DNA of 64,000 nt, taken from positions 434,001-498,000 of the forward strand of contig JAQGBZ010000005.1 in NCBI GenBank assembly GCA_034687125.1, written 5' to 3'. This DNA comes from Neelides folsomi. Lineage: Eukaryota; Arthropoda; Collembola; Neelipleona; Neelidae. The translations under genes were made by a program, and so were the position numbers. Below, piece by piece: positions 1-12,436 of this stretch. Numbering within the stretch: position 1 is the stretch's first letter; each line of letters opens with the position of its first letter. Under the pieces are notes generated by a model. The model had not been told where the DNA came from, ran no database searches, and saw only the letters and a list, made by a program, of their open reading frames with translations.

Positions 1-400
1 ATAGTCCCAGACGAAGACCACGAACCCCTGTGCCAGATACCATCAGTGTCCATTATGAAATAAATGGAGTTTCCATCAATGACCTCCTGAACTTTTCCTA
101 CTCCTTTATTACGACCATTCCTATTATTATACTTAAAAGAAGAGTCAACTATCCTTATATTAAATATTTATACAGCCATGTAGCATGTAGCTATGAAGTT
201 AGAATGATAGACATTTGATATATCTGTTATATGAAGCCACTTTTACTTTTTTTACTCTTTTTGACTGATAGAATAATGATGAATAATTCACCGTGGTGTA
301 TACCGATCATGTGTCATTTGTAAAATAAGTAGACCTAATATTTAATAGAGGTTGCTCAACCTCAATTTGTGGGGCATTCATTGAGAAAGAGTTTCTTGTA

Positions 401-3400
401 GACGGGAACCGAATCGAACGTGAAGAAGATGGAGGGAAAAAGAAAGGAAGTGGGGATGGAGCGGATTGTGACAATTGTGTGGCTGGAATTCCTGGAGAAC
501 CTGGAGTTGACTATCCAATTTACCACACATTACCTAAAACATCCTTTTCATGCAAAGCTCAAAAATGGCCAGGATACTATGCAGATACTGAAGCGAGATG
601 TCAGGTGGGTTAATTAAATAACAATAATTGGGTAATTAAGCATACCCAATTATTAGTCAATCAATTGATCACCAAATATTTTTAATATATTTTCACTTTA
701 TGACACTCATGTAATTTTTGTTTTTATTATAGGCGTTTTACATTTGCCAAAAGGATCGAATGAACGGATTTTTATGTCCAAATGGAACAGTTTTCAATCA
801 ACAAGTATTTGTTTGCGACTGGTGGTTTAACATTGATTGTGCAACTTCGTCAGACTATTACTCAAGAAATCAGTATTTGTTCCAATATGGTGTTGGAATT
901 GACGGATCTCCGATCCCGTCCACAAACAAACCACCAGCAAGGTCCAGCAGAGCAGAATCAACTTTAGGAAACAAAAAGAGTGAATTCACAGCCGTTCGGG
1001 ACGATTTTAGCGATGCTGTCAAAAACGAACTTCCGGATGAACCTTTCCCAAGGCAGAACCGAAACATCCCTTCGATCCCAATTGACAAAATGAACAATTT
1101 GGAGTTTGGTCGTCGCAGTGGAACCACAATGAGTTCCAGCACTGTTAAAAACAATGTCCAATATGGTGGAAAGACGAAGGAGCAACAAAGGGCAAGTCTC
1201 ATCGGTGGATTTTCACGGAACACAACGCCCAGAGACGTTTCCGACTTTTCCCCATCGCCCTCCACACAAAGCCACACGATCCAAAGGCCAATTAATAGCT
1301 TTAAAGATGTTCCGGCCCCTTCACGGAGATCAGGAAATTCCAATACGAACCAAATGCCCAAACCACCCAGTCAGATGGAATTTATCAATTCCAAGTCCAG
1401 TCCTGGACATCCGGTTCCCAGTCGGCAGATGCAAGCTCCAGAGCGAGAAGGAAGAATGCGAGATTTCTCATCTTCACCAATTACACAAATTCAATCCGTC
1501 CGGGCTAATGGAGCTTTCTCGGCCCAAATATCTTCAGATTTCTCTCAAAATCCACAATCAAGGGCAATCCAAGCTCCACGACGAGCAACGGTGAATTCCA
1601 ATAATGACGAAATCACGTTCACCACCCAAACAGTCCAACCACCAAGGAAAGCAACAGTCAATTCCAACAATGACATAATTTTCACGGCCCATAATGGCCC
1701 AAGGGCTGTCAGTCCAAGTGGGCAAACTATGCGAACCTCCACAAGTTCTCCACACAAGAACCCCTTGGAGCATCAACTTCTCCAACAACAGATCATGAAG
1801 CAGCAACAGCAACAACAACTCCTTAAGCTCCAACAGCAGCAATTACAAGCCCAAAAGCTTCAACAACAACAATTGGAACAACAAAAGCTCCAACAACATC
1901 TTCACCAACAGAAACTCCAACAAGAAAAGATTGCCAAACACCAACAAGCCCAACAACAAAAGCTGCTCCAACAACAGCAGAAATTGCAAGAACAAGAACA
2001 GAAGCTTCAACAACAACAAAGATCTCTCCAACAGAAATCTACAGGTCAAGTGACTACCAAACAAGCTCAACAACTTCCTCTAACTCCTCAACAACTCCAA
2101 TTGCTCCAACAGCAAAAACAACAACAAATTGCTAAACAAAAGCAGCAACAAATCCAACAACAACAGTTATTATTACAAAAGCAACAACAACAACTCCTTC
2201 AACAACAGAAGCTCCAACAGCAGCAGCAACTTATGCAACAAAAGCAGCAGCCACAACAAAGATCCCAACAATCCTCCACTCCAAAGAACATTCAAACGTT
2301 ATCACAAACAGTTCGCCCTCCAAGTAAAAGCGGATTTTCTCAGCCGCATCGTCAAAACATTGAAAATATGAATAATGGAAATGGCGGAGGATTTTCAGTT
2401 TCAAGCCCAAGTCAAATACAATTATTACAGCAACAGCAACGTTCAACTACAACTGGCTCGTTTGCTCCTCAACCTCAACAACCTCAAAGTCAACGGATCC
2501 AACAACGCCCACAACAAAAACAAATGAATTACATGCAAAATTCCCAACAGAGCCAAACAACAAAACGAATGAATCCCCAAATCATGTTAACTGGTCCGAG
2601 CGACTACACTTCGACAGAATCCTTCAAACGATCTTCATCTGATTATGGAGTGGACAGCTATCAGCCTCAGACAAGTGCAATGTTCCAACTGGAACAAAAA
2701 TCTCAAAAGAATTACCAAGAGATCCAAAGACCGACTGGAAGCCCAATGAAAACTTATGAATATTCTCCGGCCCAAGTTCCCCAAGGACAAGTCCAAGCAA
2801 GGGATGGATTTGCTATTAACAATGCCATTCCAAATTCGTCTAAAAAAATTGTCCAGAAACATACAAAGGAGTTCGGGGCCAGGAGCGACGTCTTTGTCTC
2901 ATCTTCTGACTCCTTCCCACAAATCAGCGTTGACCCCACACCTGATAGGTTCATTGAACAGGATCCATACCCAACGAGTCAAATCCAAAGTCCGTTTTCC
3001 GAATTCGGCTCAAGGTTTGCTTCCTCCACGACGAAGCGAAACATTTTGACCAATGAAGTAATCAACGATGAGGATAGCGAGTACAATGAGGAAAAAACAA
3101 CAAATTCTTACAATTACCCAAGCGAGGAAGATCTCATTATTAATGAAGAGGAAACGAATGATCCGATTGTGGACGAGGAATTGTTCCCAACGACTGTCCG
3201 CTATGCTCAAACCCTTGCGTCTTCCTCTAAATTTGAAAATCCCGAAGTGGAGGAAAACGAAGCTGACCCCAATACTCAAAATACGAATGCGGAGAATGTG
3301 TATGTAGATGCTCCATTGAGGAGAGATCTCATCGTAGCACCGCAACAGCGCGAAGTCACAACAACGACAACGACAGAACAGCCGCCACTGAAGAAAGTAA

Positions 3401-3492
3401 CCCCTGGGGCTTTTGGACAAAAATTGAAATCTGGGAGACGAAAGGCGTCATTGAATTGGAGTAATTATTTCTATCTCCATCCAGACCAGTAA
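401..3492 (+). CDS. CPAP1-type cuticular chitin-binding protein with Gln-rich tail (5' end incomplete)
   Basis: Two exons are visible: about 401-604, then 733-3492 (GT at 605, AG at 731-732, phase 0). They read through one type-2 chitin-binding domain with six cysteines. These are in FSCKAQKWPGYYADTEARCQ, followed by YIC, FLCPNG, FVCDWW and NIDC, and then the DYYSRN..LFQYG tail typical of the CPAP1 group. Such proteins are secreted into cuticle or other extracellular matrix and bind chitin. Upstream is an acidic/glycine stretch with GIPGEPG, which looks collagen-like. The remaining 800 or so residues are low complexity: Ser/Pro-rich, then a long Gln tract (about 1765-2290 and 2425-2560) written with mixed CAA and CAG codons. 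The stop is TAA at 3490-3492. The acceptor at 399-400 is my best guess for the 5' edge. The signal-peptide exon was not identified and may lie left of the window. Family assignment is firm; the exact orthologue is not. Confidence 0.85.
1765..2560 (+). repeat. Glutamine-codon low-complexity tract inside the CPAP1 gene
   Basis: The tract encodes runs of 2-7 glutamines broken by Leu, Lys, His and Ala. CAA and CAG are interleaved and no single long pure triplet run is present, so it is not a simple expanded microsatellite. On the opposite strand it produces leucine-rich spurious reading frames. Confidence 0.85.
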
Positions 3493-5250
3493 TTTAAATT
3501 ATGTTTTTGTTCTGTTGAAATTATGTACTTGTAATGTCATTTTAAGTTGCTGGTTGTGCCTTATTATAAAATAAATAAACAATTCCAATTTCATCCAGTG
3601 TGGAATCTCCGTGTACATTGGTGTGGATGTGATGCGTTTTATATATTCCGGATGAATTGAATTCATTCAGCTTCTCGAGTGTTTCATATATTATTTCTTG
3701 TATACTGATATTATCGTGTGAATTGATATTAATGATATATTTTTTAAAAGATGAGTATTTTGTGATGTGATTGCTTATATAGATCAAGTTTAAATATAAT
3801 ATATATCTTACATATTGTATTATGTAAAACATGGATTCATAAAGTTTATTATCTTAGAGGGACGTTATTTGTAAATAATATCTTTCGGATATAACAATAA
3901 CAATACAATACAATTACAAAGTCAATAGAACTTGCCTTATAATACTTTTTTTTACTTTCGATATTACTCAAGTGTAAATCATATTGGTATTAAATGTGCT
4001 TCATAATGGACAAAGTGCAGTGCGGATTAAATATGGATATGATTTATGTAATAAAAAATATTGTAATTAGCTAATGAATAAAATGAAATTTAAATATGGG
4101 TAAATTTTTAAATTGATTGGTTATGTTTGCCAAACTTAAAATAAAATTTTGTTCTTTATAAAGTTAAATCTAATGTTTTGTTCAAAATCTGTATTATCTT
4201 CAAGTGATGTGTAAAAGTATATACTTATAACGAAATATATAAGATTGATATATGCTGTACATTTTACTCAATATATTTTTATTGTAAATGTCCTTTGATA
4301 CATGTATCTTAAATACTTAACTCTGACGATTTTTTGTAAACATTATAAATGAAATAAATAAATCTTTTGAATGTTGTTTGAAATAATTCGCTAATTTGAT
4401 AAGCAAATAATTTCAAAATGAAGCTTACATTGGCGCATTAATATATAATTACAGTTATTATAATTCATAGGTATTGATTTAGAAATTTTTGGTAAGCGGT
4501 TAATAGAAATTTTCTTATAGAATAAAAAAATTCAAAAGTTCGATCTGATACAATGATACATGCAAATTTCATTTCACTACACTTATAACCGCAAGATTCA
4601 TAAATTTGATTTTGAAGACAATTTTAAAATAATCAATCACTTAACAATTTATTGCGTATAGCACAATTGACCTAAAACATAATTTGAATTAATTATATAA
4701 CCTTTTGTCATAAAAGATTTCATAGTCAAAATATAAAAATTTTCGAATATTGAACCTCAATTTAATAAAAAATATTTATATTCTAAAATACATTTAATTC
4801 TTTATCATAGAATTAAGAGAAGACACAAAAGTAAGCACAAAGACATCTTATCTAATGCATAATCCGTTTTGTAGTACTTGGTATACATACCTATAGTACT
4901 TTTAAGCATTTTTAGTTTTATGCAAATTTATAAAAACGTCATTATAATCAATACACAAAAGAATATCAAATTAATCGTAAAAGAAATGTAATTATTCTCT
5001 TGATCATTATTGAATAGTTGTAGTTAAATATATGTTTCACCAGAAATCCATTTTTGTACTTCACATCTAAAAATGGAGATTAAAGATTTTATGTATTAAA
5101 CATTTGAAATCTTAAAAGTACAGATATATCTCCTCTCAATAATTTCTTGCTTGAATTGGTCTGATATAATTTAAGTGCGATATTTAAATGAAAGATCTAC
5201 CTTATTTGTTGTTAAATAGTTAATTGTTTTCATCGGTTGAAAGCAAATGT
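3493..5250. other. Intergenic region between two convergent genes
   Basis: Very AT-rich. Overlapping AATAAA poly(A) signals lie at 3570-3579, about 80 bp past the CPAP1-like stop. I see no coding exon, RNA gene or repeat in the remainder. Confidence 0.6.
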
Positions 5251-6585
5251 CTATTCCGAACTCCAATAGAAATTGATTGCTCGATCTTCCCCTAGAATAA
5301 TAAAACAGAAATGACATTGATATTTTGTTCAAAATCCAAAATATTATTTAAATTGATATTGGAACTTACCAAAAGAAGCCAAGACGGTGTCATAGCCCCA
5401 GCAGACGGAAGAGACTTGATCATCGTGAGCCTCCTCAAAATTAGCCATACATTTGAACGTCTTAATGTCCCAAATCTTTACACTTCGATCAGCTCCACAC
5501 GAAGCAAAATAATTTCCATCTGGTGAAAAGGAAACTCCGAGGACTTTTGACGTATGTCCACTTAAAGCAGCAACAAGTTTGAAATCCGACCTAAGAGTAA
5601 AAAAAGTAAAGTTAGGTATGAAAATTTCACAATTTTATAATTCATAAATGAATTTCAGTAATTATATTACATGTTGTAAATCTTGACAAGTCTGTCGTCT
5701 GAACCGGTAATCAAAATGCTTGAATCGGGTGAAAATGAGAGATCCCGAATTGGCATTGAATGCTCTGTCCAAGTTTTGTTGTAGATTCCAGATGGCCACT
5801 CGAGTAATGTAATCCAGCCGTTCGATCCACCACAAGCGATCCATCTAAAGATAATTGATCATTTAGAAATAAAATCATTGTTAATTGTGATTATTGTCAT
5901 TCTTATTTGAATTGTTTGAAATCTTACTTTCCGTTTGAACTTGTTGCTAAACTTATGGCCATTTTCCCTTTTGTGTAAAGTGAATCCAAGCTCATTCCAT
6001 TTTCAACATCAAAGACTTTCACGGATCCATCTGAACTTCCGCTAAGCAAATACTTTGAGTCATTCGTGAATTCCACTGTCCAAGATTCAAGAGATCCAGA
6101 TTCAAGGCAAAATTTTTGCTCAGCTGTTTTCAAATCCCAAATCCCAATTGTAGAATCTAGAGATGTCGAAGCAAAAATATCCCCAACTTTGCTAATTTTC
6201 ACTGAATTGACACCAAGTGAATTTCCTTTGATAATTTTATCCAAGATCAATTCTCCAGTTTCATAATTCCAAATCTAATAAAAAAAACAATATTTTACCC
6301 ATTATAATAATTACCTATAAGCTTCTTCCTATAAAAATGAGTAAAAATTAACAATAATTTAGAAAAACTCACGTTGATTGAATCATCAAGTGATCCAGTA
6401 ATGAGGGGTCCACCTGGAAGCCAATCTGCTGTCCAAATCCCTTCCTCATGAGTATCCAATTCTCGTTTCTTTAGTTTGAACTAATATAAATCCAAGTTTA
6501 TATCAGAATTAATGTCAAACTTACAGATTAACGCCCTTAATGATCTGTTAAATGATTAACAAATAAGGAATTTCGATCTTACCAT
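5251..6585 (-). CDS. WDR61: WDR61/SKI8 WD40-repeat protein
   Basis: Six exons read on the minus strand: 6585-6583 (ATG only), 6480-6373, 6274-5928, 5844-5671, 5590-5370 and 5291-5251. Phases agree throughout and give 297 aa, against about 305 in human WDR61. The protein is one WD40 propeller. Recognisable blades include TGSLDDSIN, STSLDSTIGIWDL, SGSSDGSVKVFDV, TGSDDRLVKIYNM and SCGADRSVKIWDI, ending GEDRAINFYWSSE. The PIRDLSFSPDS segment is diagnostic for the family. SKI8 is the scaffold subunit of the Ski complex, which feeds mRNA to the cytoplasmic exosome, and is also a subunit of the Paf1 transcription complex. Unusually, the initiator ATG is the last codon of its exon and is followed directly by the donor GTAAGA. 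The gene is divergent from CAPN7, with about 880 bp between start codons. Confidence 0.95.
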
Positions 6586-7468
6586 CACTCAAATTTTTGT
6601 AATTTGATTTACAAATTGAGTTCAGGTTTAAACACCTTATCAAATACTTGTCTATAATTCGATAAAACAATTGTTGGCAATTGGCAAGTTTAAAGAGATT
6701 AAGGAAGATTTTAACTAACAATTAAGTTACTGAAATTGGTAAAAGGAGGAAGAAAACAAACAAATCAAAATTCTGCTCTTCCCTTCATCTACAGATTCTC
6801 ACGAGTTGGCTGAAACTCAATTCAACCTCGTGTAGTTTATTTGAGCGCGTTTTCTTTGAACCAATTCAACTACACCTTTACATTTGCCTTATCCACCTTC
6901 ACGGATTTTGAAGTTAATTAAGGCTAAAGATGCAAGAGATATCTGTGATTTATTCTCATCTCTTTTATAATCCAACTAATTAAAGAAGCATCACAAATGG
7001 TGATTGTAAAATATTGGTCACATTTTCTCAAATTGTACCTAGAATGACTATGAGACTATTACCTGCAAAAATTTGAAAATATTTACTTTCACTTTCTCAT
7101 CCTCCTACGTAAATAAATTAACTGATTCATCTTCTAACTGTTCTAAATCTCCTCCTTCTGACTCATAATTAATCTTAGCCAAATTTACAAGTGAATTTTT
7201 GCAAGTTCATTCTTTTTAGCATGATCTTTTATACCTCTTTAAATTGGGGCAAATAAATATAATTTATTGAAATTTTAACCTGTATTAAATAAAGTGTGAT
7301 GTTTTAACAAGCTATTTTCCTTTTAAAAGTAAAGGTAAACAAATAGTAATGATGCATTTTTCAGAGACGTATTATATTGTCATTTTGTGTTATATGTTAT
7401 ATTATATTGAAAATAATATATTGAGGTCATAACACTCTTACAATTATTTCTTTGTTTCAGATTTAGAC
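6586..7468. promoter_or_regulatory. Head-to-head intergenic region between WDR61 and CAPN7
   Basis: This 883-bp gap lies between two divergent start codons and must hold both 5' UTRs and promoters. A polypyrimidine tract and acceptor (TTTGTTTCAG ending at 7460) sit 8 bp before the CAPN7 ATG, so CAPN7 very likely has a 5' UTR intron with its first noncoding exon here. I recognise no TATA box. Confidence 0.5.
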
Positions 7469-10400
7469 ATGTCTGAAGATATTTCAGTATCAGAATTGAT
7501 TAAAGACGCTTCTTCACTTGCAATTCGAGCTATTCAATTTGACACTAACAGTAAATATCCTGTGTCTATTTACTTCTTCAGAGAATCTATATGTCTACTT
7601 GAAAGGGCTAAAGCATATCTTGTTGAATCAAAGGATGACATTGATCCATCTAAATACAAAAAGAGGCTTGATAACATACAGACAATTCAATCCAAAATTA
7701 CAACATACGAAGAGAAGATTTCTTCCTTAGAAAAAGGTAATTAATTTCATAAGCTATTATCTAATTTAGACTTTGAATTACAATGCTCTATAAACGACTT
7801 TTAACTACGCATAAAAGATCTACATAATTTAATTTTTATTTGAAGCCATAAAGAATAAAGAGGAAGAGGAGTTAAAAAATACACAAAAGAATCGAAAAAG
7901 CCAACATGAAATTCTTTATGAACGGGCCTATTTTTTAGTTAAACAAGCCTTAACTGAAGATGAAATTGGGAATGAAATTGAAGCTGTGCAACTTTATACA
8001 CAAGTCGTTGAAATGTGCTTGGAGGCGGTAATCCATATTTAATTTTTCATATTTGTTAAAAAAATATATCATACACGATCTGCGCTTTTGGTTAAAAGCT
8101 TAATAAATTAATAATGTTCACCGATATTTTGTTTAGAAAAAATCTACTGCACCAATTGAACCAAGGATGGCTGAAAAGTTGACCTCCGTTGTGAAATTAG
8201 CCTTAAGTAGAGCTGAGAGTTTAAAAGGAATCAGTAGCAATTCACAGGCTGGAACCTCCAAAACGAATGTTCAGTCATTGAAAGATCTGAGCCATCTGAG
8301 CCTTGAAGACGATATGAAGCCAATTACCAATTTGGCTTTAGCAGCAAAAGTTCCACAATCTCTTGGTAAAAATGATCTCAATGTAATTAAAAAATATAGG
8401 CCTATGATGTTTTGTTATATCTAATGTTATGTAATAACAAACGCAGACTCGACAAAGATGTACAGTGAAGATGAGAAAAGGGTGCTTTTAAAAACGTCAA
8501 TGATCAATTCAAGAGAATTTGTTCCCTTTATGGCCATCGATCTAAAAGAAAGATTTGCATTTCCTTTACCTTTCTCTGATTCTTCCGGACTTCTCAAACT
8601 CTCTCCGAAGCAAATTAAGAATTTTAAAGAATGGTCTCGACCTGATGCATTATGGCAAAATCCAAAGATGATCATTTGCATTGATGAGTACAGCATTAAG
8701 CAAACTGTCGTCTCTGATTGTTCTTTTGTAGCCTCCTTAGCTATAGCAGCCCTTTATGAGAAAAATCATAAAAAGAAGATTATTACTTCCATTATTTATC
8801 CACAGGATAGATACGGAGAACCGGTTTATAACCCTTGTGGTAAATATATGGTGAGATTAACAATTAGTTAAATTATATACAACTTATTTTGTACTTCTGA
8901 AATTAAACTTATAAAATTAATAAATGTGATAATTTATTAATAGATTAAGTTAAATTTGAACGGAGTAAAAAGAAAAATTGTAATTGATGATCGATTGCCC
9001 GTTGGTAAATATGGTGAACTTCTCTGCTCCCATTCAAGTAACAAAGGAGAACTTTGGGTTTCTTTGCTTGAAAAGGCTTATATGAAAGTTATGGGAGGTT
9101 ATGATTTTCCTGGCTCAAATAGCGTGAGTGAAAATAATATTTTATTATTATTTATTTGTTATATTTATTTGTAAATTATTTAAGTTTTTTCGTTGAGTAA
9201 TATTTATTTTAAGTCTTAAATAGTAAAATTATTTTGACATATTTTACAGAACATCGACCTCCATGCTTTAACTGGTTGGATTCCCGAAAGAGTCGCAATT
9301 CGTCCAACGGACAAAACCACCACATTCGACAAAGATGCAATTTTTCAAAAACTTCTTGAACGAAATGGAACGGATGTCCTCGTTAGTAAAAATCATATTT
9401 AATGAAGAAATAAAATTGAATGATTTTCTCACAAAGGTGACGGTCGCAACAGGAGATATGGACGAGAAAGAAGCAGAAAGAGCAGGATTGGTCCCAACTC
9501 ATGCTTATGCTGTTTTAGATGTCAAGCTTGTCGAGGTAATAAAAATCAGAAAAATCCTACAATTATGAATTTATCTTCATTATGTTTTACTGCCGATTTA
9601 TTGCTTAAAATTTATTTTTTAAAGGGAGTGAAACTTTTCAAAGTTAAGAACCCTTGGTCTCATCTGAGATGGAAAGGAAATTACTCAGAATTGGACACAG
9701 TTCATTGGACACCAACGTTAAGAAGAATTTTGAATTACGATCCTTCAAGCGCAGCTTCTTTCGATAATGGAGTATTTTGGATTGATTGTAAGAAATTAAT
9801 GATTTATTTAACAATTAATAACTTAAATAACTTTTTACTGTGTTTAACGTATCGATGTCATTTGTTATGTTTTAGATGATTCAATTTGTAAATTTTTCGA
9901 TGTTTTCTATTTTAATTGGAATCCTGACCTTTTCAATTGCACTTATTGCATTCACAAGTATGATCCTTTTAAATAATTTACCATTTATCTAACATTAAAT
10001 CAAGTATGTAATTATTCAATATTTGTTCAAAATTACAAAATTTGTAGAACTTGGGGAGCTGGTCTTGGGCCCGTCAAAGACGTATTTAACATAGGAGATA
10101 ATCCACAATACTGTTTAACAATGAAATCTACTGGTTCTTCAGTTGCGTGGGTTCTTCTCACTCGTCACATTACCGATTTAGAAGATTTTAAAATCAACCG
10201 TGAATATATTACAGTACTTGTTTATAACAATGATGGAAAGAGAGTTTATTATCCTGGTAAATTACATTAATGTTCAATATTGAAAATTAATAGAACTAAT
10301 TAACAAAAAACTAAAATACTAAATTTATAAAAAAAATCTTTTTATAGAAAATGTTATGATTGACGGCGTTCGGATCAACAGTCCACATTACTTATGCAAA

Positions 10401-11026
10401 ATAATGTTAAAAGAACCTCAAACGAAGAAGTTTACCCTTGTCGTTTCACAATATGAGAAGATGCACACCATTCATTACACATTAAGAGTTTACGCTTCTT
10501 GTCCCTCTACCCTTAAAGAAATCCCCAAGGAATATCAATACCAGAAGAAAGTGACGGGAGAATGGAGAGGGAAATCCGCCGGTGGATGTAAAAATCATCC
10601 ACAAACCTACATGAACAATCCAACTTATCAAATTAAACTCAAAACGAGGGATAATAACAACACGGTCATTATCGACATTAAAGCTCCCAAGGTTTACAAT
10701 ATCGGATTTGATGTTCTTTGTACAAACACGTCGGATGTGAAAGCTCCTGGAGCATTTAACCAAAAGTCGACTGGAGATTACAGGTAAAATTCAAATGTTA
10801 TTTTATCTGATAATCCGGTTTATTTAATTAATTATTATTTAACGTTTAATATTTAAATATTTAAAATTTACATAGACCTGGTTTTGTGATAATGGAACTT
10901 GAAAATGTGCCAACGGGGATTTACAACATCATTCCGTCTACTTTTTTACCTGGACAAGAAGGAAACTTTTTCCTTAATGTTCAAGCTTCCTGTGATTTTA
11001 GCATGCAACTCCTGCCTTCTATATGA
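7469..11026 (+). CDS. CAPN7: Calpain-7 (MIT-domain cysteine protease)
   Basis: Twelve exons with consistent phases: 7469-7736, 7846-8027, 8137-8365, 8447-8850, 8944-9123, 9250-9381, 9437-9535, 9625-9787, 9876-9957, 10048-10256, 10348-10783 and 10876-11026. They give 844 aa (human 813). Exons 1-3 encode two MIT helical hairpins, which bind ESCRT-III tails. Exons 4-9 encode the calpain protease core. All three catalytic residues are present: Cys in [13 protein letters not shown], His in [12 protein letters not shown], Asn in [13 protein letters not shown]. Exons 10-12 encode the two C2-like CBSW domains ([33 protein letters not shown]-like). The protein is cytosolic or endosomal, linked to ESCRT-dependent trafficking and abscission. 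It has no penta-EF hand, as expected for this subfamily. AATAAA at 11111-11116 is the likely poly(A) signal. Intron 6 (9382-9436) is only 55 bp. Identification is near certain. Confidence 0.97.
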
Positions 11027-11981
11027 ATGAATACAATAAGTTTTGATATTTATCTTAACATTAAAATACCTATGATATTTAATCTCACAAACTAAATTAT
11101 AAATACCCTCAATAAATAAATTATTTGTCGTATTTTGGTAACGAGTGTATCAACAAATTTTACGATCCGCTTTATTAAATATTAATAACAATAACCCATC
11201 AGTTACTCCTTTTGCTCATTAAATTATTATAAACGGCTATAATTGTTAAACATTTTCGCTATTATGTATTAAGCTCATCAATTTTCACCACAAGACCTTT
11301 CCTTTATTTTTTAATAGTGATTCAGCACTTCAAAATCATCATTCTTTATTTAATAAAATGCCAATTCGGTGAATAGTAATTCATTTTTTTAATTTTATTT
11401 CATTAATACTGTATAAATTTTGTCTGTTTTATATGATCACTAAATTATAAATGGTTAAAATCTCGGCATAAAAATTATTTCCTATTTCGATTCCATAATT
11501 CTCTATTATCAAGATTGAATAAGCAGCTACTTTGGCACAAAATACATAAGAGTTGTAGATTTATAAAAAATATACACTTGGTTAAAGAATCTTATGTATG
11601 AAAAATCTAAATAGTAGTTATGTAAGGATGATAAACACTAATGGTAATTCAAATGATAAACTTGAATTCATAAAAGGATGCACTCATTCAATTGTAACCT
11701 TTGCCATCCTAAATTTTAAGAATGTATTTTAGGTGCAATGTATAAACATTAATTGTATACAATTATACATAAATAGTTTTAATAATCATCATTCATCAAC
11801 CACTTGTCCCTTTCCCTTGGCCATGGCTAAACAAACAATAAAATGAAAATCATGTCAATATGAATTTAAAAAGGTATTCTACCATAGCTTAAAATAAAAT
11901 ACATTTTGAAGTAGGTACATTTCATATTGTATAAGATTAAGTTGTTATTTACCTACTACAGCTTATATTATAACATGTTAG
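11027..11981. other. Intergenic region downstream of CAPN7
   Basis: AT-rich, with a poly(A) signal at 11111-11116 and no coding potential that I can support. Confidence 0.5.
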
Positions 11982-12397
11982 TATAGAGTTGTCTGTTATA
12001 TTCGTAGACTTTTGCTAAATGGCTATGACTATTCTGTTATAATATGACTAAATTATGTTATAAGAATTTCACAATTACTCTTAATTTTGCTTCGCAATTA
12101 AGCAATTTTATAATGAACTATGATTTTGATTTAATTTAACAAAGGGCCGTCATAAAGTTTTTAGCTTTGGAGGGTTCAAGGGGAAAGGCAATTCACTCTC
12201 ACTTGCTTAACGTTTATGGGGAAGAAGCGTTAAAATATAAAACGGTTGCAAAATGGGCACAAAAGTATCGAACTGGACATCTGAGTATTATTGATGGCCA
12301 TCGTGAAGGAAGACCAAAATCAATAATTGAATAAATTCTCATTAAAATAAAAATCAATTTTTCATAAAAGTCTACGAATATAACAGACAACTCTATA
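11982..12397 (+). mobile_element. Internally deleted mariner-type element (MITE-like)
   Basis: The ends 11982-12013 and 12366-12397 are perfect 32-bp inverted repeats, starting TATAGAGTTGTC and ending GACAACTCTATA. This includes TA at each end, consistent with the TA target-site duplication of the Tc1/mariner superfamily. Total length is about 416 bp, against about 1.3 kb for an autonomous mariner. Between the ends lies only the N-terminal helix-turn-helix part of a mariner transposase; the catalytic DDD region is absent. The element is therefore non-autonomous. Identical ends suggest recent insertion or recent mobilisation in trans. It sits 263 bp upstream of the P450 start codon. Confidence 0.88.
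12140..12334 (+). pseudogene. Mariner transposase N-terminal HTH remnant
   Basis: An open frame of 64 codons, without an ATG, reads QRAVIKFLALEG, then YGEEALKYKTVAKWAQKYR, then DGHREGRPKS, and stops. This is the first HTH domain of mariner transposases: the IKFL.LEG helix, the Y..V.KW...F/Y.. recognition helix, and the linker D..R.GRP. The second HTH and the DDD catalytic domain are missing. It lies inside the 32-bp inverted repeats. The intact frame may simply reflect youth. Confidence 0.85.
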
Positions 12398-12428
12398 GGT
12401 TTGTACTCTAGTAAAAAAAATTCCAGCT

Positions 12429-12436
12429 TATATAAA
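12429..12436 (+). promoter_or_regulatory. Candidate TATA box upstream of P450 gene
   Basis: TATATAAA stands 225 bp before the P450 ATG and about 32 bp beyond the right end of the mariner element. The distance to the start codon would imply a long 5' UTR or a 5' UTR intron, so this is only a candidate in an AT-rich setting. Confidence 0.25.

Noticed and set aside
30-218. 62-codon plus-strand frame at the window start
   Set aside because: It could hold the end of an upstream CPAP1 exon, but no convincing donor in the right phase was found, so it is not called.
870-1361. 163-codon minus-strand frame
   Set aside because: Antisense shadow of the CPAP1-like coding exon; no domain or promoter features.
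1843-2073. Leucine-rich minus-strand frame
   Set aside because: Mirror of the CAA/CAG glutamine tract.
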